Assembly (NCBI GenBank): GCA_937951485.1
Contig: CALEDJ010000028.1
Coordinates: 1 to 64,000, forward strand
Length of the DNA: 64,000 nt
From: an uncultured bacterium
GTDB taxonomy: Bacteria; Hydrogenedentota; Hydrogenedentia; Hydrogenedentales; CAILVY01
Direction of reading: 5' to 3'
The notes below the pieces were generated by a model that did no database searches, had not been told where the DNA came from, and worked only from the letters and a program-made list of their open reading frames with translations. Made by a program: the position numbers and the translations under genes. Below are positions 8,732 through 18,296 of this stretch, in pieces; the stretch's first letter is position 1; each line of letters opens with the position of its first letter.

Positions 8732-10156
8732 GTGACAGAAAACCGTTGGAAAAACCTGAGTGTGCTGGCGCCGCCTGCGGCGACGCAGTTTCTTGCGGCG
8801 CGGATAACGGAAGCGCTGCTGTCGCAGGGGGAGTCCGGCATCCCGGAAGCGGCGGGCGGGGAGCCGGCGCGGTTTTTGCGCATTGAGACGGCCATTGACA
8901 CGATTTCGCCGCTGGACTGGCTGGCCGCGCAACCGGATTTCACCCAGTATTACTGGGCGGACCGGGAAGGGGCCTTTGCGATGGCGGGGGTGGGCGAGGC
9001 GGACGTGGTTGCGCCGTCGGACGAAGCGCCCCTGACGGCGCTGTTCGCGCGGCTGCGCGCCTACCTGAACGCGCGCGTGCCCAGCCTGCGCTATTACGGC
9101 GGCTTCCGGTTTCACAAGGGACCGGTGAAGGGGGACCGCTGGCGGACATTCAAGGAATACCGTTTTGTCGTGCCGAGATTTGAGTTGATTCAGCGGGACG
9201 GCGGCCTTTTTCTGGCGTGCAACCTGCGGGTGACGCATCCGCGGACCAATGCGATGCTGCATGAATCGCTCCTGCGCGACTTGGGGACGCTGCGTTTCCC
9301 GGAAACGCCGCCGGAGATTTCGCTGCCGCCCGTCGTGCAACGGATGGATTTTCCGGACCGGGAGGGATGGCGCAGGTTGCTTGCGCGGACGCTGGCCGCC
9401 ATTGACCTTGGCGAGATGGAGAAGGTCGTGGTGGCGCGTGAAAGCCTTTTCCGGGCGGCGGGACCGATTGACTCCGTGGCGCTGCTGCGCCGCCTCGCGG
9501 ACCAGGCCCCGTTGTGTTATCACTTCTGTTTTCATCCCGCAGCGGACCGGGCCTTCATCGGCGCGTCGCCGGAACGGCTGTACAAACGCATCAACTGCCA
9601 CCTGCGGACGGAGGCGCTCGCCGGGACTCGGCCGCGCGGGCATAGTGATGCGGCCGACCGCCGTCTGGGCGAGGCGCTGCTGCACAGCGACAAAGAACGC
9701 CGAGAACATCAAATCGTCGTCAAAGCGATAGATGCGCTGCTCCGCCCGTATTGCCGGCATTTTGACACAGAAAAGCAACCTGCGTTGTTGCGTTTGCGGC
9801 ATTGCCAGCACCTGCATACCCGCATCGAGGCGCTGCTGGCCCTCCCCGACGCCGACGCCCTGCTGATCGAACTGCTCCACCCGACCCCGGCGGTCGGCGG
9901 CCTGCCGCGCGATCGCGCGTTGCAGTGGATTGAAGTCGAGGAACCGTTTGACCGGGGCATCTATGCCGCGCCGGTCGGCTGGGTGGGCTATGACGCGGCG
10001 GAATTCAGCGTGGGAATTCGGTCCGGGCTGATTCAAGGGAACACGTTGGCGGTGTATACCGGCGCAGGCATTGTGTCGGGCGCCGATACGGAGGAAGAAT
10101 GGGCGGAAATCAACAGCAAACTGGCGGCGTTTCTGGCGGCAATGCGGGCGGATTGA
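8732..10156 (+). CDS. menF: Isochorismate synthase (menaquinone pathway)
   Basis: The product converts chorismate to isochorismate, the first committed step of menaquinone synthesis. From a GTG at 8732 it is 474 residues; the frame is open back to a TTG at 8696, and the start is uncertain because neither has a strong ribosome site. The C-terminal chorismate-binding domain is clear: EKVVVARESLF, FIGASPERL, EALAGTRPRG, and LHPTPAVGGLPRDRAL followed by FDRGIYAAPVGWVG. These are the Mg2+ and substrate-binding elements of MenF/EntC-type enzymes. The pairing with menD, which begins inside its last 58 bases, supports MenF rather than a siderophore enzyme. Confidence 0.9.
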   Translation: MTENRWKNLSVLAPPAATQFLAARITEALLSQGESGIPEAAGGEPARFLRIETAIDTISPLDWLAAQPDFTQYYWADREGAFAMAGVGEADVVAPSDEAPLTALFARLRAYLNARVPSLRYYGGFRFHKGPVKGDRWRTFKEYRFVVPRFELIQRDGGLFLACNLRVTHPRTNAMLHESLLRDLGTLRFPETPPEISLPPVVQRMDFPDREGWRRLLARTLAAIDLGEMEKVVVARESLFRAAGPIDSVALLRRLADQAPLCYHFCFHPAADRAFIGASPERLYKRINCHLRTEALAGTRPRGHSDAADRRLGEALLHSDKERREHQIVVKAIDALLRPYCRHFDTEKQPALLRLRHCQHLHTRIEALLALPDADALLIELLHPTPAVGGLPRDRALQWIEVEEPFDRGIYAAPVGWVGYDAAEFSVGIRSGLIQGNTLAVYTGAGIVSGADTEEEWAEINSKLAAFLAAMRAD

Positions 10157-11955
10157 TTGCGGACGCCCCGAACCTGAACTATTTCTGGGCGGGGCTGCTG
10201 GTGGAGGAATTGGTCCGCTGCGGGGTGGAATGTTTCTGCCTGTCGCCGGGGTCGCGTTGCGCGCCGCTGACGGCGACGGCGGCGCGCCATCCCCGTGCGC
10301 GCACGATCGTGCATTACGACGAACGCGGCGCGGCCTTTCATGCGCTGGGCCGCGCTTCGGCCACGGGCCAGCCGGTGGCGCTGCTGTGCACATCCGGCAG
10401 TGCGGTGGCGAATTACTGGCCCGCCGTGGTGGAGGCGTCCGCCGCCCATGTGCCCCTGGTCCTCATTACTGCTGACCGCCCGCCGGAATTGCTGGACTGC
10501 GGCGCGAACCAGGCCATAGACCAGCGCGACATCTTCGGGCGCTATGTCCGATGGTCGGTGCAACTGCCCTGTCCGGACCCGACCATTGACCCGCACATGA
10601 TCCTGAGCACGGCGGGCCAGGCGGTCTATCGCGCGCAGCGCGCGCCCGCCGGACCGGTGCACATCAACTGCATGTTCCGCGAACCGCTCGATCCAAGCCC
10701 TTGCGACGGCGACGCGGTAGCGGCGGGCGTCAATCGGGTGGCGGAATGGCTGGCACGCCGAGAAGCATACGCCACATGGCCGCTGCCGAAAACCACCATC
10801 AGCGACAGGGAACAGGCATGGATCATCAATCGTTTCAATCATGTGTCGAAGGGGGTGCTGGTGGCGGGCCAGGTGCGGCACCCGCACGAAAGCGAAGCCG
10901 TCGCCATGCTGGCCGAGGCTCTGGGGTGGCCGGTCTTTCCGGACATCGCCAGCGGGCTGCGCCTGCGACCCGGGCCGCGATGCATCCATCACTACGACCA
11001 GTTGCTGCTTTCGGAGGCGTTCCGGGCGGAATGCCGCCCGGAGGTGGTCCTGCATCTCGGCGGCGCGGTCACTTCGCGGCGGCTTGCAGAGCACTGGGCC
11101 GCCATTCGACCGGAATACCTCTATGTGGCGGCGCACCCCCTGCGGCATGACCCCGCCCATCTTGTTTCCCGCCGGTGGGAGACCGACATTGTGGAATTTT
11201 GTCAATGGCTTGCGCCTGCCGTGCGGCACCGAAGCGCGAAACCCTGGGGCGAGCATTGGGTCGCGGCGTCTGCGAAGGTTTCCGAAACCATTGACGCTTG
11301 GATGGACGCAACGGATACCCTGAGCGAGATAGGCGTGGCGCGGATGCTCTCCCGGCTGTGCCCGGAAAATCATGTGCTGTTCCTGGGTAACAGCATGCCG
11401 GTGCGCGACATGGACATGTACGCGGCGACCGACGGGATGGTACCACGCATCGCGGTGAATCGTGGCGCGAGCGGCATTGACGGCAATATCGCCACCGCGT
11501 CGGGCTACCCCGCCGCATCAGGGAAACCTGTCACCGCCATCATCGGCGATGTAGCGCTTCTCCACGACCTCAATTCCCTCGGACTGCTGCGCGCCGCCGG
11601 CGCGCCCGTCGTGCTGGTGGTGATCAACAACGACGGCGGCGGGATTTTTTCATTTCTGCCGATTGCCGCCGCGTCGGATGTGTTCGAGCGGGCTTTTGCC
11701 GCGCCGCATGGACGGCATTTCGAGGACGCCGCGCGCCTCTTCGACCTGCACTACGCCTGCCCGGACTCGCCCGCCGCGCTTGAATCCGCATATGTCAATG
11801 CCCTGCGGCTGGGACAATCCATGCTGATTGAGGTTTGCACCCGCCGCGATGAAAACTTCCGTCAACACATGCAACTGCGCCAGCGCATCCATGGTGTGTT
11901 GGAAAAAAAAGCCCTGGATGTGGGCGCGAGACCGAACCTTTTTCAAGAAAACTAA
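10099..11955 (+). CDS. menD: SEPHCHC synthase MenD
   Basis: The 618-residue product matches 2-succinyl-5-enolpyruvyl-6-hydroxy-3-cyclohexene-1-carboxylate synthase, a thiamine-diphosphate enzyme joining isochorismate and 2-oxoglutarate. Visible landmarks are FCLSPGSRCAPLT, LCTSGSAVANYWPAVVEA, VLITADRPPELLDCGANQ, and in the C-terminal ThDP-binding domain NRGASGIDGNIATASG and VVINNDGGGIFSFLP. The ATG at 10099 follows GGAGGAAGA and overlaps the end of menF by 58 bases, so the two are translationally linked. The later genes menH, menC, menE and menB are not in this window. Confidence 0.95.
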   Translation: MGGNQQQTGGVSGGNAGGLIADAPNLNYFWAGLLVEELVRCGVECFCLSPGSRCAPLTATAARHPRARTIVHYDERGAAFHALGRASATGQPVALLCTSGSAVANYWPAVVEASAAHVPLVLITADRPPELLDCGANQAIDQRDIFGRYVRWSVQLPCPDPTIDPHMILSTAGQAVYRAQRAPAGPVHINCMFREPLDPSPCDGDAVAAGVNRVAEWLARREAYATWPLPKTTISDREQAWIINRFNHVSKGVLVAGQVRHPHESEAVAMLAEALGWPVFPDIASGLRLRPGPRCIHHYDQLLLSEAFRAECRPEVVLHLGGAVTSRRLAEHWAAIRPEYLYVAAHPLRHDPAHLVSRRWETDIVEFCQWLAPAVRHRSAKPWGEHWVAASAKVSETIDAWMDATDTLSEIGVARMLSRLCPENHVLFLGNSMPVRDMDMYAATDGMVPRIAVNRGASGIDGNIATASGYPAASGKPVTAIIGDVALLHDLNSLGLLRAAGAPVVLVVINNDGGGIFSFLPIAAASDVFERAFAAPHGRHFEDAARLFDLHYACPDSPAALESAYVNALRLGQSMLIEVCTRRDENFRQHMQLRQRIHGVLEKKALDVGARPNLFQEN

Positions 11956-12027
11956 GGACATCAGAGACAAGAGCGCATGAAAAATTGCGGAATACGGCTG
12001 TTTCTGCATCACGTTCCGCATCTATTA

Positions 12028-12072
12028 TTGGCAACAGCATTAGCGTATAATCATCGTTCATCAGCGTATAAT
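12028..12072 (+). promoter_or_regulatory. Tandem TATAAT boxes upstream of the AidB-like gene
   Basis: Two perfect TATAAT hexamers (12046-12051 and 12067-12072) occur in a 21-bp direct repeat, AGCGTATAAT, upstream of the ATG at 12126. A TTGGCA lies 12 bp before the first box, which is too short for an ideal sigma70 promoter, so the exact promoter is uncertain. Confidence 0.4.
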
Positions 12073-12125
12073 GTAATAATCCTTGATTGGCGAGTTGCAT
12101 ACGACGACTCAGAGGAGATGAGATT

Positions 12126-13793
12126 ATGGCCATAACAGAAACGCCGCGAATTTTTTCGACGCATGAGGTGATCAATCAGCCGCCGCCGTTGCAGGATTAC
12201 AACCTCTACACCTGCGACGCGCCGTTGATGGAGGCAGTGCGCCGCGAAGGCGCCGCCTGGGCTGAAAACGACATCGCCGCCTTCGGCGCGAAGATGGGAA
12301 GCGAGGTATTCATCACCCACGGGCGAATTGCCAACGAAGTGTTGCCGAAACTGCACACGCACGACCGATTCGGCCATCGCCTGGACTGGGTCGAGTTTCA
12401 TCCCTCGTGGCATGCCTGCATGCGGGCAGGGATCGAGGCGGAAGTGCATTCACTGCCCTGGAACCATCCGCAGCCGGGGGCGCATGTCGCGCGCACGGCG
12501 AAGCATTATTTGCTCCAACAGACGGAGGCGGGCTGCTGTTGCCCCCTGACCATGACCTTTGCTGCCCCGCCCGCCCTGCGACAGCAGCCGGACGTGGCCG
12601 AAGAATGGATGCCGCGCATCACGGCGACGCAATACGACGAGCGAAACCTCCCGCCCCATGAGAAGGCCGGCTGCATTATGGGCATGGCGATGACGGAGAA
12701 ACAAGGCGGTTCGGATGTGCGCGCCAATACCACCCGCGCTGTCCCGGTCGGCCCCGAAGGCCCGGGAGAGGAATATCTCCTGACCGGACACAAGTTTTTT
12801 GTTTCCGCGCCCATGTGCGACGCATTCCTCACGCTTGCATACACCGATAATGGGTTTTCCTGTTTTATTGTGCCGCGCTGGCTGCCGGATGGCACGCGCA
12901 ACCGCTTCTTCATTCAGCGGTTGAAGGAGAAACTCGGCAACCGTTCGAACACCACAAGCGAAGTGGAATTCTGTGAGACATGGGGGCGCATGGTCGGGGA
13001 GGAAGGCCACGGCGTGCGCACCATTCTGGAGATGGTCTTCCACACCCGGCTGGACTGCGCCACAGGCACGGCGGGTCTCATGCGCCAGGCCCTCACCCAG
13101 GCGCTGCATCATACGCACCACCGATCAGCGTTCAAGGCGCTTCTGAAGGACCAGCCGCTGATGCGCAATGTGCTGGCGGATTTGGCCATTGAGTGCGAAG
13201 CCGCCACGGCGCTCGCCATGCGCCTTTCGCATCTCTACGACGTGGTGCAACAGGACCCCTCACGGCAACCCCTGGCGCGGCTGCTCACCACGGTGAGCAA
13301 GTACTGGATTTGCAAACGCGCGCCCAACATGATCTTTGAGGCGCTCGAATGTCACGGCGGCGATGGCTATATGGACCCCAGCCCCATGCCCCGGCTGTAC
13401 CGCGAAGCCCCCGTGAGTTCGGTCTGGGAGGGTTCCGGCAACATCATCTGTCTTGAAGCGCTGAAGATCATGGAACGCGAACCCGATGCCATGGTCGCAT
13501 TCATGGAAATGCTCGACCAGGCCCGTGGTGTTGATCGGCGCTATGACGCCTATCTCGTGGCCTTGGAAAAGGAACTGCTCAACCTCGACGATATCGAGTC
13601 GCGCGCGCGGCGCATCGTCGAGCGGATGGCGCTGGCCGCTCAGGCCGCGCTGCTCCTGCAGCACGCGCCCGATTTCATCGCCGGGGTCTTCTGCCGCACC
13701 CGCCTTGATGGCGACGAGGGCCACACGTATGGCGCCCTGCCAACAGGCGTCCCGTTCACCACGATCATCAACCGCGCCTATGGGATGACCTGA
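12126..13793 (+). CDS. AidB-type acyl-CoA dehydrogenase
   Basis: The 555-residue flavoprotein matches the AidB branch of the acyl-CoA dehydrogenase superfamily. Visible signatures are CCPLTMTFAAPPALRQ, MGMAMTEKQGGSDVRANTT (the family FAD/substrate loop), and near the C-terminus ALECHGGDGYMDPSPMPRLYREAPV with VWEGSGNIICLE. AidB in E. coli belongs to the adaptive response to alkylation and binds DNA, but its substrate is unsettled; homologues elsewhere may simply be acyl-CoA dehydrogenases. I place the start at 12126 because GAGGAG precedes it and the product aligns from MAITETPRIFSTHEV. It is probably monocistronic. Confidence 0.9.
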   Translation: MAITETPRIFSTHEVINQPPPLQDYNLYTCDAPLMEAVRREGAAWAENDIAAFGAKMGSEVFITHGRIANEVLPKLHTHDRFGHRLDWVEFHPSWHACMRAGIEAEVHSLPWNHPQPGAHVARTAKHYLLQQTEAGCCCPLTMTFAAPPALRQQPDVAEEWMPRITATQYDERNLPPHEKAGCIMGMAMTEKQGGSDVRANTTRAVPVGPEGPGEEYLLTGHKFFVSAPMCDAFLTLAYTDNGFSCFIVPRWLPDGTRNRFFIQRLKEKLGNRSNTTSEVEFCETWGRMVGEEGHGVRTILEMVFHTRLDCATGTAGLMRQALTQALHHTHHRSAFKALLKDQPLMRNVLADLAIECEAATALAMRLSHLYDVVQQDPSRQPLARLLTTVSKYWICKRAPNMIFEALECHGGDGYMDPSPMPRLYREAPVSSVWEGSGNIICLEALKIMEREPDAMVAFMEMLDQARGVDRRYDAYLVALEKELLNLDDIESRARRIVERMALAAQAALLLQHAPDFIAGVFCRTRLDGDEGHTYGALPTGVPFTTIINRAYGMT

Positions 13794-14091
13794 AAAGCAT
13801 TTCAGATGCCGCATTTTTTTGTCGCGGCCATATGATTGAATCGATCTGGAACCAAACGGGGAAAAGTTTCCCTGTTGCCGAGCGGCGGGTGGAAAATTGT
13901 CTGACGGACAAGCAAAGTTGCGCCATCACCCGGAGGCATCGAAGTCCGAGGCGTCATCACATTCGGCAGATGTGGCCTGATTCCTGAATTAGCCGCAGGG
14001 GGAGTATCTGTGTTAACATGACCTCCGTTTTTCGCGCTGTGTGGAACTGCCCGCGCTTTGGCGCTGTTTTCAGGAAAGGAACGTGATCCGC

Positions 14092-16158
14092 ATGCAATGT
14101 TCTCGATGTTTTCATGTGCGGCATGGAATGCCCCGGTGGTTGGCGGGAATGCTCTGGCTTGTTGCGGCACTGGCGCCGGCCGTTGTGGGCGCGATGGACG
14201 CGCCGGAGTCGTTGCGCGGCGCGATTGAGCAGGCGGTGGACAAGGTGCGGCCGGCGCTGGTCCGGATTCATGTGGTGGAAACGTACTACCGGGAAGGCAG
14301 GGAATTGAAATTCGAGGCGACCGGCAGCGGCGTTGTGATCACCCCCGAAGGGCACGTGATCACCAACCACCACGTTGCGGGACATGCCAAGCAGTTGAAA
14401 TGCACCTTCGCGGACAAGGAGGAAATCGAGGCCGAATTGGTCGGCACGGATCCGCTGACGGATATCGCGGTCATCAAACTGAAAAACGAGAGCGGGCGCG
14501 TATTCCCGGTGGCGGCATTCGGCGATTCGAACGCGATCAAGGTGGGAGACCATGTGCTGGCGATGGGCAGCCCGATGTCCCTGGCGCAGTCGGTGACCCT
14601 CGGCATCGTGAGCATTACGGAAATGACCATGCCTTCCTGGATCGAGCGCTGGGGCGGGATTGAGCAGGACGGCGAAAACGTGGGCGCACTCGTGCGCTGG
14701 ATCGGCCACGACGCACAGATTTTCGGGGGTAATTCCGGCGGTCCGCTGGTGAATCTGCAAGGGGAAATCGTCGGCATCAACGAAATCAAGATGGGGCTTG
14801 GCGGCGCGATACCCGGCAATCTCGCCAGGGAAGTCGCGCAAGCCTTGATTACCGAGGGCAAGGTTCGCCGCGCCTGGATGGGCCTTGAGGTGCAGCCGCG
14901 CCTCAAACACGACGACGGCGAAGCGGGTGTGCTGGTGGCGAACATTTACAAGGATTCGCCTGCGGAAAGCGCCGGGCTGAAATCCGGGGACCTGATTCTC
15001 GCCGTGGGCGACACGCCCATTGATGTGCGTTTTCTGGAGCAATTGCCTGATTTTAACCGCCTGGTCAGTGCATTGCCCATCGGCGAAGCGGTTGAAATCC
15101 GCTATGCGCGCAATGGCCGGGAAATGCAGACTTCCCTCATCACGGTGGAACGGGAACCCTATCAGCCAAAGGAATACGAATTGAAGGAGTGGGGGCTTAC
15201 GGTGCGCGACATCTCTTTCATGTTGGCCAGAGAGATGAAACGCAAGGACACCGATGGCGTGCTGGTCACCTCGGTGCGTCCGGGAGGCCCAGCGGGTGAT
15301 GCCAAACCCGGCATCCAACGTGACGACGTTCTTGTGGAGGTGGGCGGAAAGCCGATAAAAAGCGTCCGGGCGCTCAAGGAGGTGACCGAAGAAATTGTCA
15401 GGGATGCATCATCGCCAACGCCCACGTTGACCGGTTTTGAGCGGAAGACGGACCGCTTTGTTACAGTGGTGAAGGTGGGCATTACGGAATTGCAGGATCC
15501 CGGTCTGGAAGTCAAGAAAGCCTGGCTGCCGGTCGAGACGCAGGTGATCAGCCGGGACATTGCCGAGTTGCTGGGCCGTCCTGAAATGACAGGCTTTCGC
15601 ATCACCAGCGTCTATGCCGACAGCACGGCCGAGAAAGCCGGGCTTCAGGTGGGCGATCTGATCCTCGCGGTGGATGGCGAGAAGATGACTGCATCGGCCC
15701 CGGAACACTACGAGGAACTGTCCGCCTTTATCCGACAATACCGCGCAGGCACAACGGCGGAGTTGTCCATTCGTCGGGGCGAAGAAGACCTTAAGGTGCC
15801 CGTGGAACTTGTGAGTGCGCCGAAACTCGCCCGCGAAATGAAAAAATACCGCGATGACAACTTCGAGTTCACGGTCCGCGACGTGACCTTCTTCGACCGG
15901 GCCAAGGAACAATGGGCCGAAGAACAACAGGGCGTGTTGGTGGATCAGGTCATCCCCGGCGGGTGGGCCGCGCTTGCGCAGTTGGCGGCGTCTGATTTGA
16001 TCCTTGAGGTGGATGGTCAGCCCATCGCTGACGTGGCCGCGATGGAAGCCGTAATGAAGGCCATTGCAGAACAGCAGCCCAAGGCCGTGGTCTTTAAGGT
16101 GCTGCGCCGCATCCGCACCTTCTTTATCGAACTGGAACCGAAGTGGGACGCCAAATAA
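14092..16158 (+). CDS. HtrA/DegP-family serine protease with four PDZ-like domains
   Basis: The 688-residue exported protease has a signal peptide (hydrophobic LAGMLWLVAALAPAVVGA), then a trypsin-like domain with an intact triad: H94 in TNHHVAGHA, D124 in PLTDIAVIKL and S215 in GGNSGGPLVN. Four PDZ-like modules follow, starting near MGLEVQPRL, GLTVRDISF, VISRDIAEL and FTVRDVTFF; the usual HtrA has one or two. It would act on misfolded periplasmic proteins. AGGAAAGG precedes the start region; a GTG at 14083 is an alternative. The next gene encodes an inactive relative, suggesting joint function. Confidence 0.9.
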   Translation: MQCSRCFHVRHGMPRWLAGMLWLVAALAPAVVGAMDAPESLRGAIEQAVDKVRPALVRIHVVETYYREGRELKFEATGSGVVITPEGHVITNHHVAGHAKQLKCTFADKEEIEAELVGTDPLTDIAVIKLKNESGRVFPVAAFGDSNAIKVGDHVLAMGSPMSLAQSVTLGIVSITEMTMPSWIERWGGIEQDGENVGALVRWIGHDAQIFGGNSGGPLVNLQGEIVGINEIKMGLGGAIPGNLAREVAQALITEGKVRRAWMGLEVQPRLKHDDGEAGVLVANIYKDSPAESAGLKSGDLILAVGDTPIDVRFLEQLPDFNRLVSALPIGEAVEIRYARNGREMQTSLITVEREPYQPKEYELKEWGLTVRDISFMLAREMKRKDTDGVLVTSVRPGGPAGDAKPGIQRDDVLVEVGGKPIKSVRALKEVTEEIVRDASSPTPTLTGFERKTDRFVTVVKVGITELQDPGLEVKKAWLPVETQVISRDIAELLGRPEMTGFRITSVYADSTAEKAGLQVGDLILAVDGEKMTASAPEHYEELSAFIRQYRAGTTAELSIRRGEEDLKVPVELVSAPKLAREMKKYRDDNFEFTVRDVTFFDRAKEQWAEEQQGVLVDQVIPGGWAALAQLAASDLILEVDGQPIADVAAMEAVMKAIAEQQPKAVVFKVLRRIRTFFIELEPKWDAK

Positions 16159-16219
16159 CGTGTCCTTGATATCTCAACGCATCGCGACCGACAAGGTATT
16201 TGAGGAAAGGAAAACACAC

Positions 16220-17050
16220 ATGCAACTGAAATGCCGAATGCTGGCCGCCCTCCTGACAATGGCCATCGTTGCCCCCTCGGCGGTCCAAGCGGATGAAGAC
16301 GCCGTGAAAGCCCGCGCCATCCTGGAGAAGAACAAATTGGCCGTGGCGACGGTCAAATTGGTGGTGAAGCAGAAATTCTCCATGTTCGGCATGGGGTCCG
16401 AAGAGAGTGAGTCCAAAATGGACATCACGGGAACGGTGATTGGGCCGGATGGATTGATCGTGGTTGCCCTGTCATCCACGGACCCAATGGCAATCTACCG
16501 CAACATGATGCCGAGCATGTTGGACGAGGGACTCCAGATGGACAGCGAATTGTCCGACGTAAAGATTCTCGCAGAGGACGGCGCTGAAATCCCCGCCCAA
16601 GTCATCCTGCGCGACAACGACCTGGACCTGGCGTTTGTTCGGCCAAAAGAAAAACCGGCGCAGCCCTGGCCGCATGTTGATCTGAGCAACGCCGCTACGC
16701 CGGAACTGTTGGACAAACTCGTGGCCTTGAACCGCCTGGGCAAGGTCGCCAACCGCGCGTATTCGCTTTCCTATGAATGGGTCGAGGCGATTGTGGACAA
16801 GCCTCGTACGTTCTACGTGCCTGGAAGTCAGATCACCAATTCCACGCAGGGATCGCCGGTCTTCAGTCTCGACGGCAGGATTGTCGGTGTGATTGTAATT
16901 CGGGCCATCAAGGATTCGGATAGCGGCGGCCCTTTCGGCATGAACGACGCGGTGATACCCATCATTCTTCCCGCAGCCGATATCCTGGAGGGCGCGCAAC
17001 AGGCCCCGCCATTCGAAGAAAGCGCAAACGCCTCGACCGAAAATGGTTGA
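16220..17050 (+). CDS. Exported trypsin-like pseudoprotease
   Basis: The 276-residue product has a signal peptide (MQLKCRMLAALLTMAIVAPSAVQA) and the outline of an S1C/HtrA protease domain: GTVIGPDGLIVVALSS, DNDLDLAFVRPKE and STQGSPVFSLDGRIVG. Aligned to its upstream neighbour, the aspartate is kept (D136) but the histidine position is S85 and the nucleophile serine position is Q210, so peptidase activity is not expected. No PDZ domain is present. It begins 61 bp after the active protease gene, after GAGGAAAGGA, and is likely co-transcribed. It may be a substrate-binding or regulatory partner; that is inference. Confidence 0.8.
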   Translation: MQLKCRMLAALLTMAIVAPSAVQADEDAVKARAILEKNKLAVATVKLVVKQKFSMFGMGSEESESKMDITGTVIGPDGLIVVALSSTDPMAIYRNMMPSMLDEGLQMDSELSDVKILAEDGAEIPAQVILRDNDLDLAFVRPKEKPAQPWPHVDLSNAATPELLDKLVALNRLGKVANRAYSLSYEWVEAIVDKPRTFYVPGSQITNSTQGSPVFSLDGRIVGVIVIRAIKDSDSGGPFGMNDAVIPIILPAADILEGAQQAPPFEESANASTENG

Positions 17051-17176
17051 CCGATCCGCACAAGAATTCGACAATGGCGGTCTGTCAGAAATGGCGGAGG
17101 GGACAGACGACAAGTCTTTCGGCAGAATCCCCCAACATTTACGGACATGAACACACTTGGATAAGAAAGCGGCGCA

Positions 17177-17926
17177 GTGTCCGACATCATTTCTTTGGAA
17201 AATAAAACGGCGCTGGTGACAGGCGCGGCGAAACGCCTCGGGCGGGCGATTGCATTGGCGTTGGCCCGCGCCGGCGCACATATCGTCGTGCATTATCGCG
17301 CATCCCGCGATGAAGCCGAAGAAACCGCCGCCGCCATCCGGGCCGAAGGCGTGCAGGCATGGGCGATTTCCGCAGATCTTGCCGTCCCACCGGAGGTCAT
17401 GGCCCTCTTCGACCGCGCCGCGAAAGCGGCGGGCGCGATCGATTTCCTGATAAACAGCGCGAGTATTTTTCCGGCCTCCGGCCTGCGCGATTTTCCGCCC
17501 GAATCGCTGATGGAAAACGTGCAGGTAAACGCGCTGGCCCCGATATTGCTCGCACGCCGCATGGCGGAACAGAACCGACAAGGCGCGGTCATCAATATGC
17601 TCGACGCCATGATTGCGGACTACGACAGGAAACATGTGCCCTATCATCTGAGTAAGCGGATGTTGTATGATGTCACGCGCATGATGGCCCTGGAATTCGC
17701 TCCGAAACTTCGCGTGAACGGCATCGCGCCGGGGTTGATATTGCCGCCCGTGGGAGAAGATGAGGGCTACCTGGCCGCGCTGGCGCACACCACTCCGCTG
17801 CAACGGTATGGCAGTGTGGAAGGAATATGTGAGGCGGCGCTGTTCCTTCTGCGTTCCGGTTTTGTGACAGGCCAGGTTATTTTTGTGGACGGCGGGCGGC
17901 ATCTGCGGGGGAGCGTTTATGGATAA
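17177..17926 (+). CDS. Pteridine-reductase-like SDR (FolM/PTR1 type)
   Basis: The 249-residue short-chain dehydrogenase starts at GTG. It has TGAAKRLG (15-22), matching the TGxxxRxG cofactor motif typical of pteridine reductases, N93 in LINSAS, and Y156/K160 in YHLSK. The usual SDR catalytic serine is replaced by D143 in VINMLDAMI, which is also a pteridine-reductase trait (PTR1, FolM). The gene overlaps folB by 8 bases and heads the folB-folK-folE cluster, so a role in reducing dihydropterin or dihydrofolate with NADPH is well supported by context. It could replace a classical FolA or make tetrahydromonapterin. Confidence 0.85.
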   Translation: MSDIISLENKTALVTGAAKRLGRAIALALARAGAHIVVHYRASRDEAEETAAAIRAEGVQAWAISADLAVPPEVMALFDRAAKAAGAIDFLINSASIFPASGLRDFPPESLMENVQVNALAPILLARRMAEQNRQGAVINMLDAMIADYDRKHVPYHLSKRMLYDVTRMMALEFAPKLRVNGIAPGLILPPVGEDEGYLAALAHTTPLQRYGSVEGICEAALFLLRSGFVTGQVIFVDGGRHLRGSVYG

Positions 17927-18296
17927 CGGCAATCTGGACAAAATACACATCCGCGACCTGCTCGTGCGCTGCATTGTCGGCATCTACGACGAGGAACGCG
18001 CCGCAAAACAGGATGTCGTCATCAACATCACGCTGTACGCCGATTTTTCGGCGGCATGCCACAGCGACCACATCGAGGACACGGTGGATTACAAGCGCAT
18101 CAAGAAACAGGTGGTGGCGATGGTGGAAAATTCACAGTATTTCCTCCTTGAAAAACTGGCCGACGCGATAGCGGGGATTTGCCTGAATGATCCCAAGGTG
18201 CGGCGGGTTCAGGTGTGCGTGGACAAACCGGGCGCCTTGCGTTTCGCGCGGACCGTGGCGGTGGAAATCACAAGGGAGCGCAGGGACCATGCCTGA
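17919..18296 (+). CDS. folB: Dihydroneopterin aldolase
   Basis: The 125-residue cytoplasmic enzyme splits 7,8-dihydroneopterin to 6-hydroxymethyl-dihydropterin and glycolaldehyde. It shows the family start IHIRDLLVRCIVGIYDEER (the Glu-bearing substrate loop), DVVINITLYAD, the helix DTVDYKRIKKQV, and the end motif VDKPGALRFARTVAVEI with the conserved Lys-Pro. Length fits the family. The ATG at 17919 overlaps the SDR stop by 8 bases, and its stop overlaps folK by 8 bases, so translation is coupled. Confidence 0.95.
   Translation: MDNGNLDKIHIRDLLVRCIVGIYDEERAAKQDVVINITLYADFSAACHSDHIEDTVDYKRIKKQVVAMVENSQYFLLEKLADAIAGICLNDPKVRRVQVCVDKPGALRFARTVAVEITRERRDHA

Noticed and set aside
8663-10393. Long minus-strand frame opposite menF (576 codons)
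   Set aside because: Arg/Pro-rich sequence typical of an antisense shadow in GC-rich DNA; menF on the plus strand has clear motifs.
13797-13822. Terminator after the AidB-like gene
   Set aside because: A run of seven T follows, but the preceding stem (GCAT/ATGC) is only four pairs, too weak to call.
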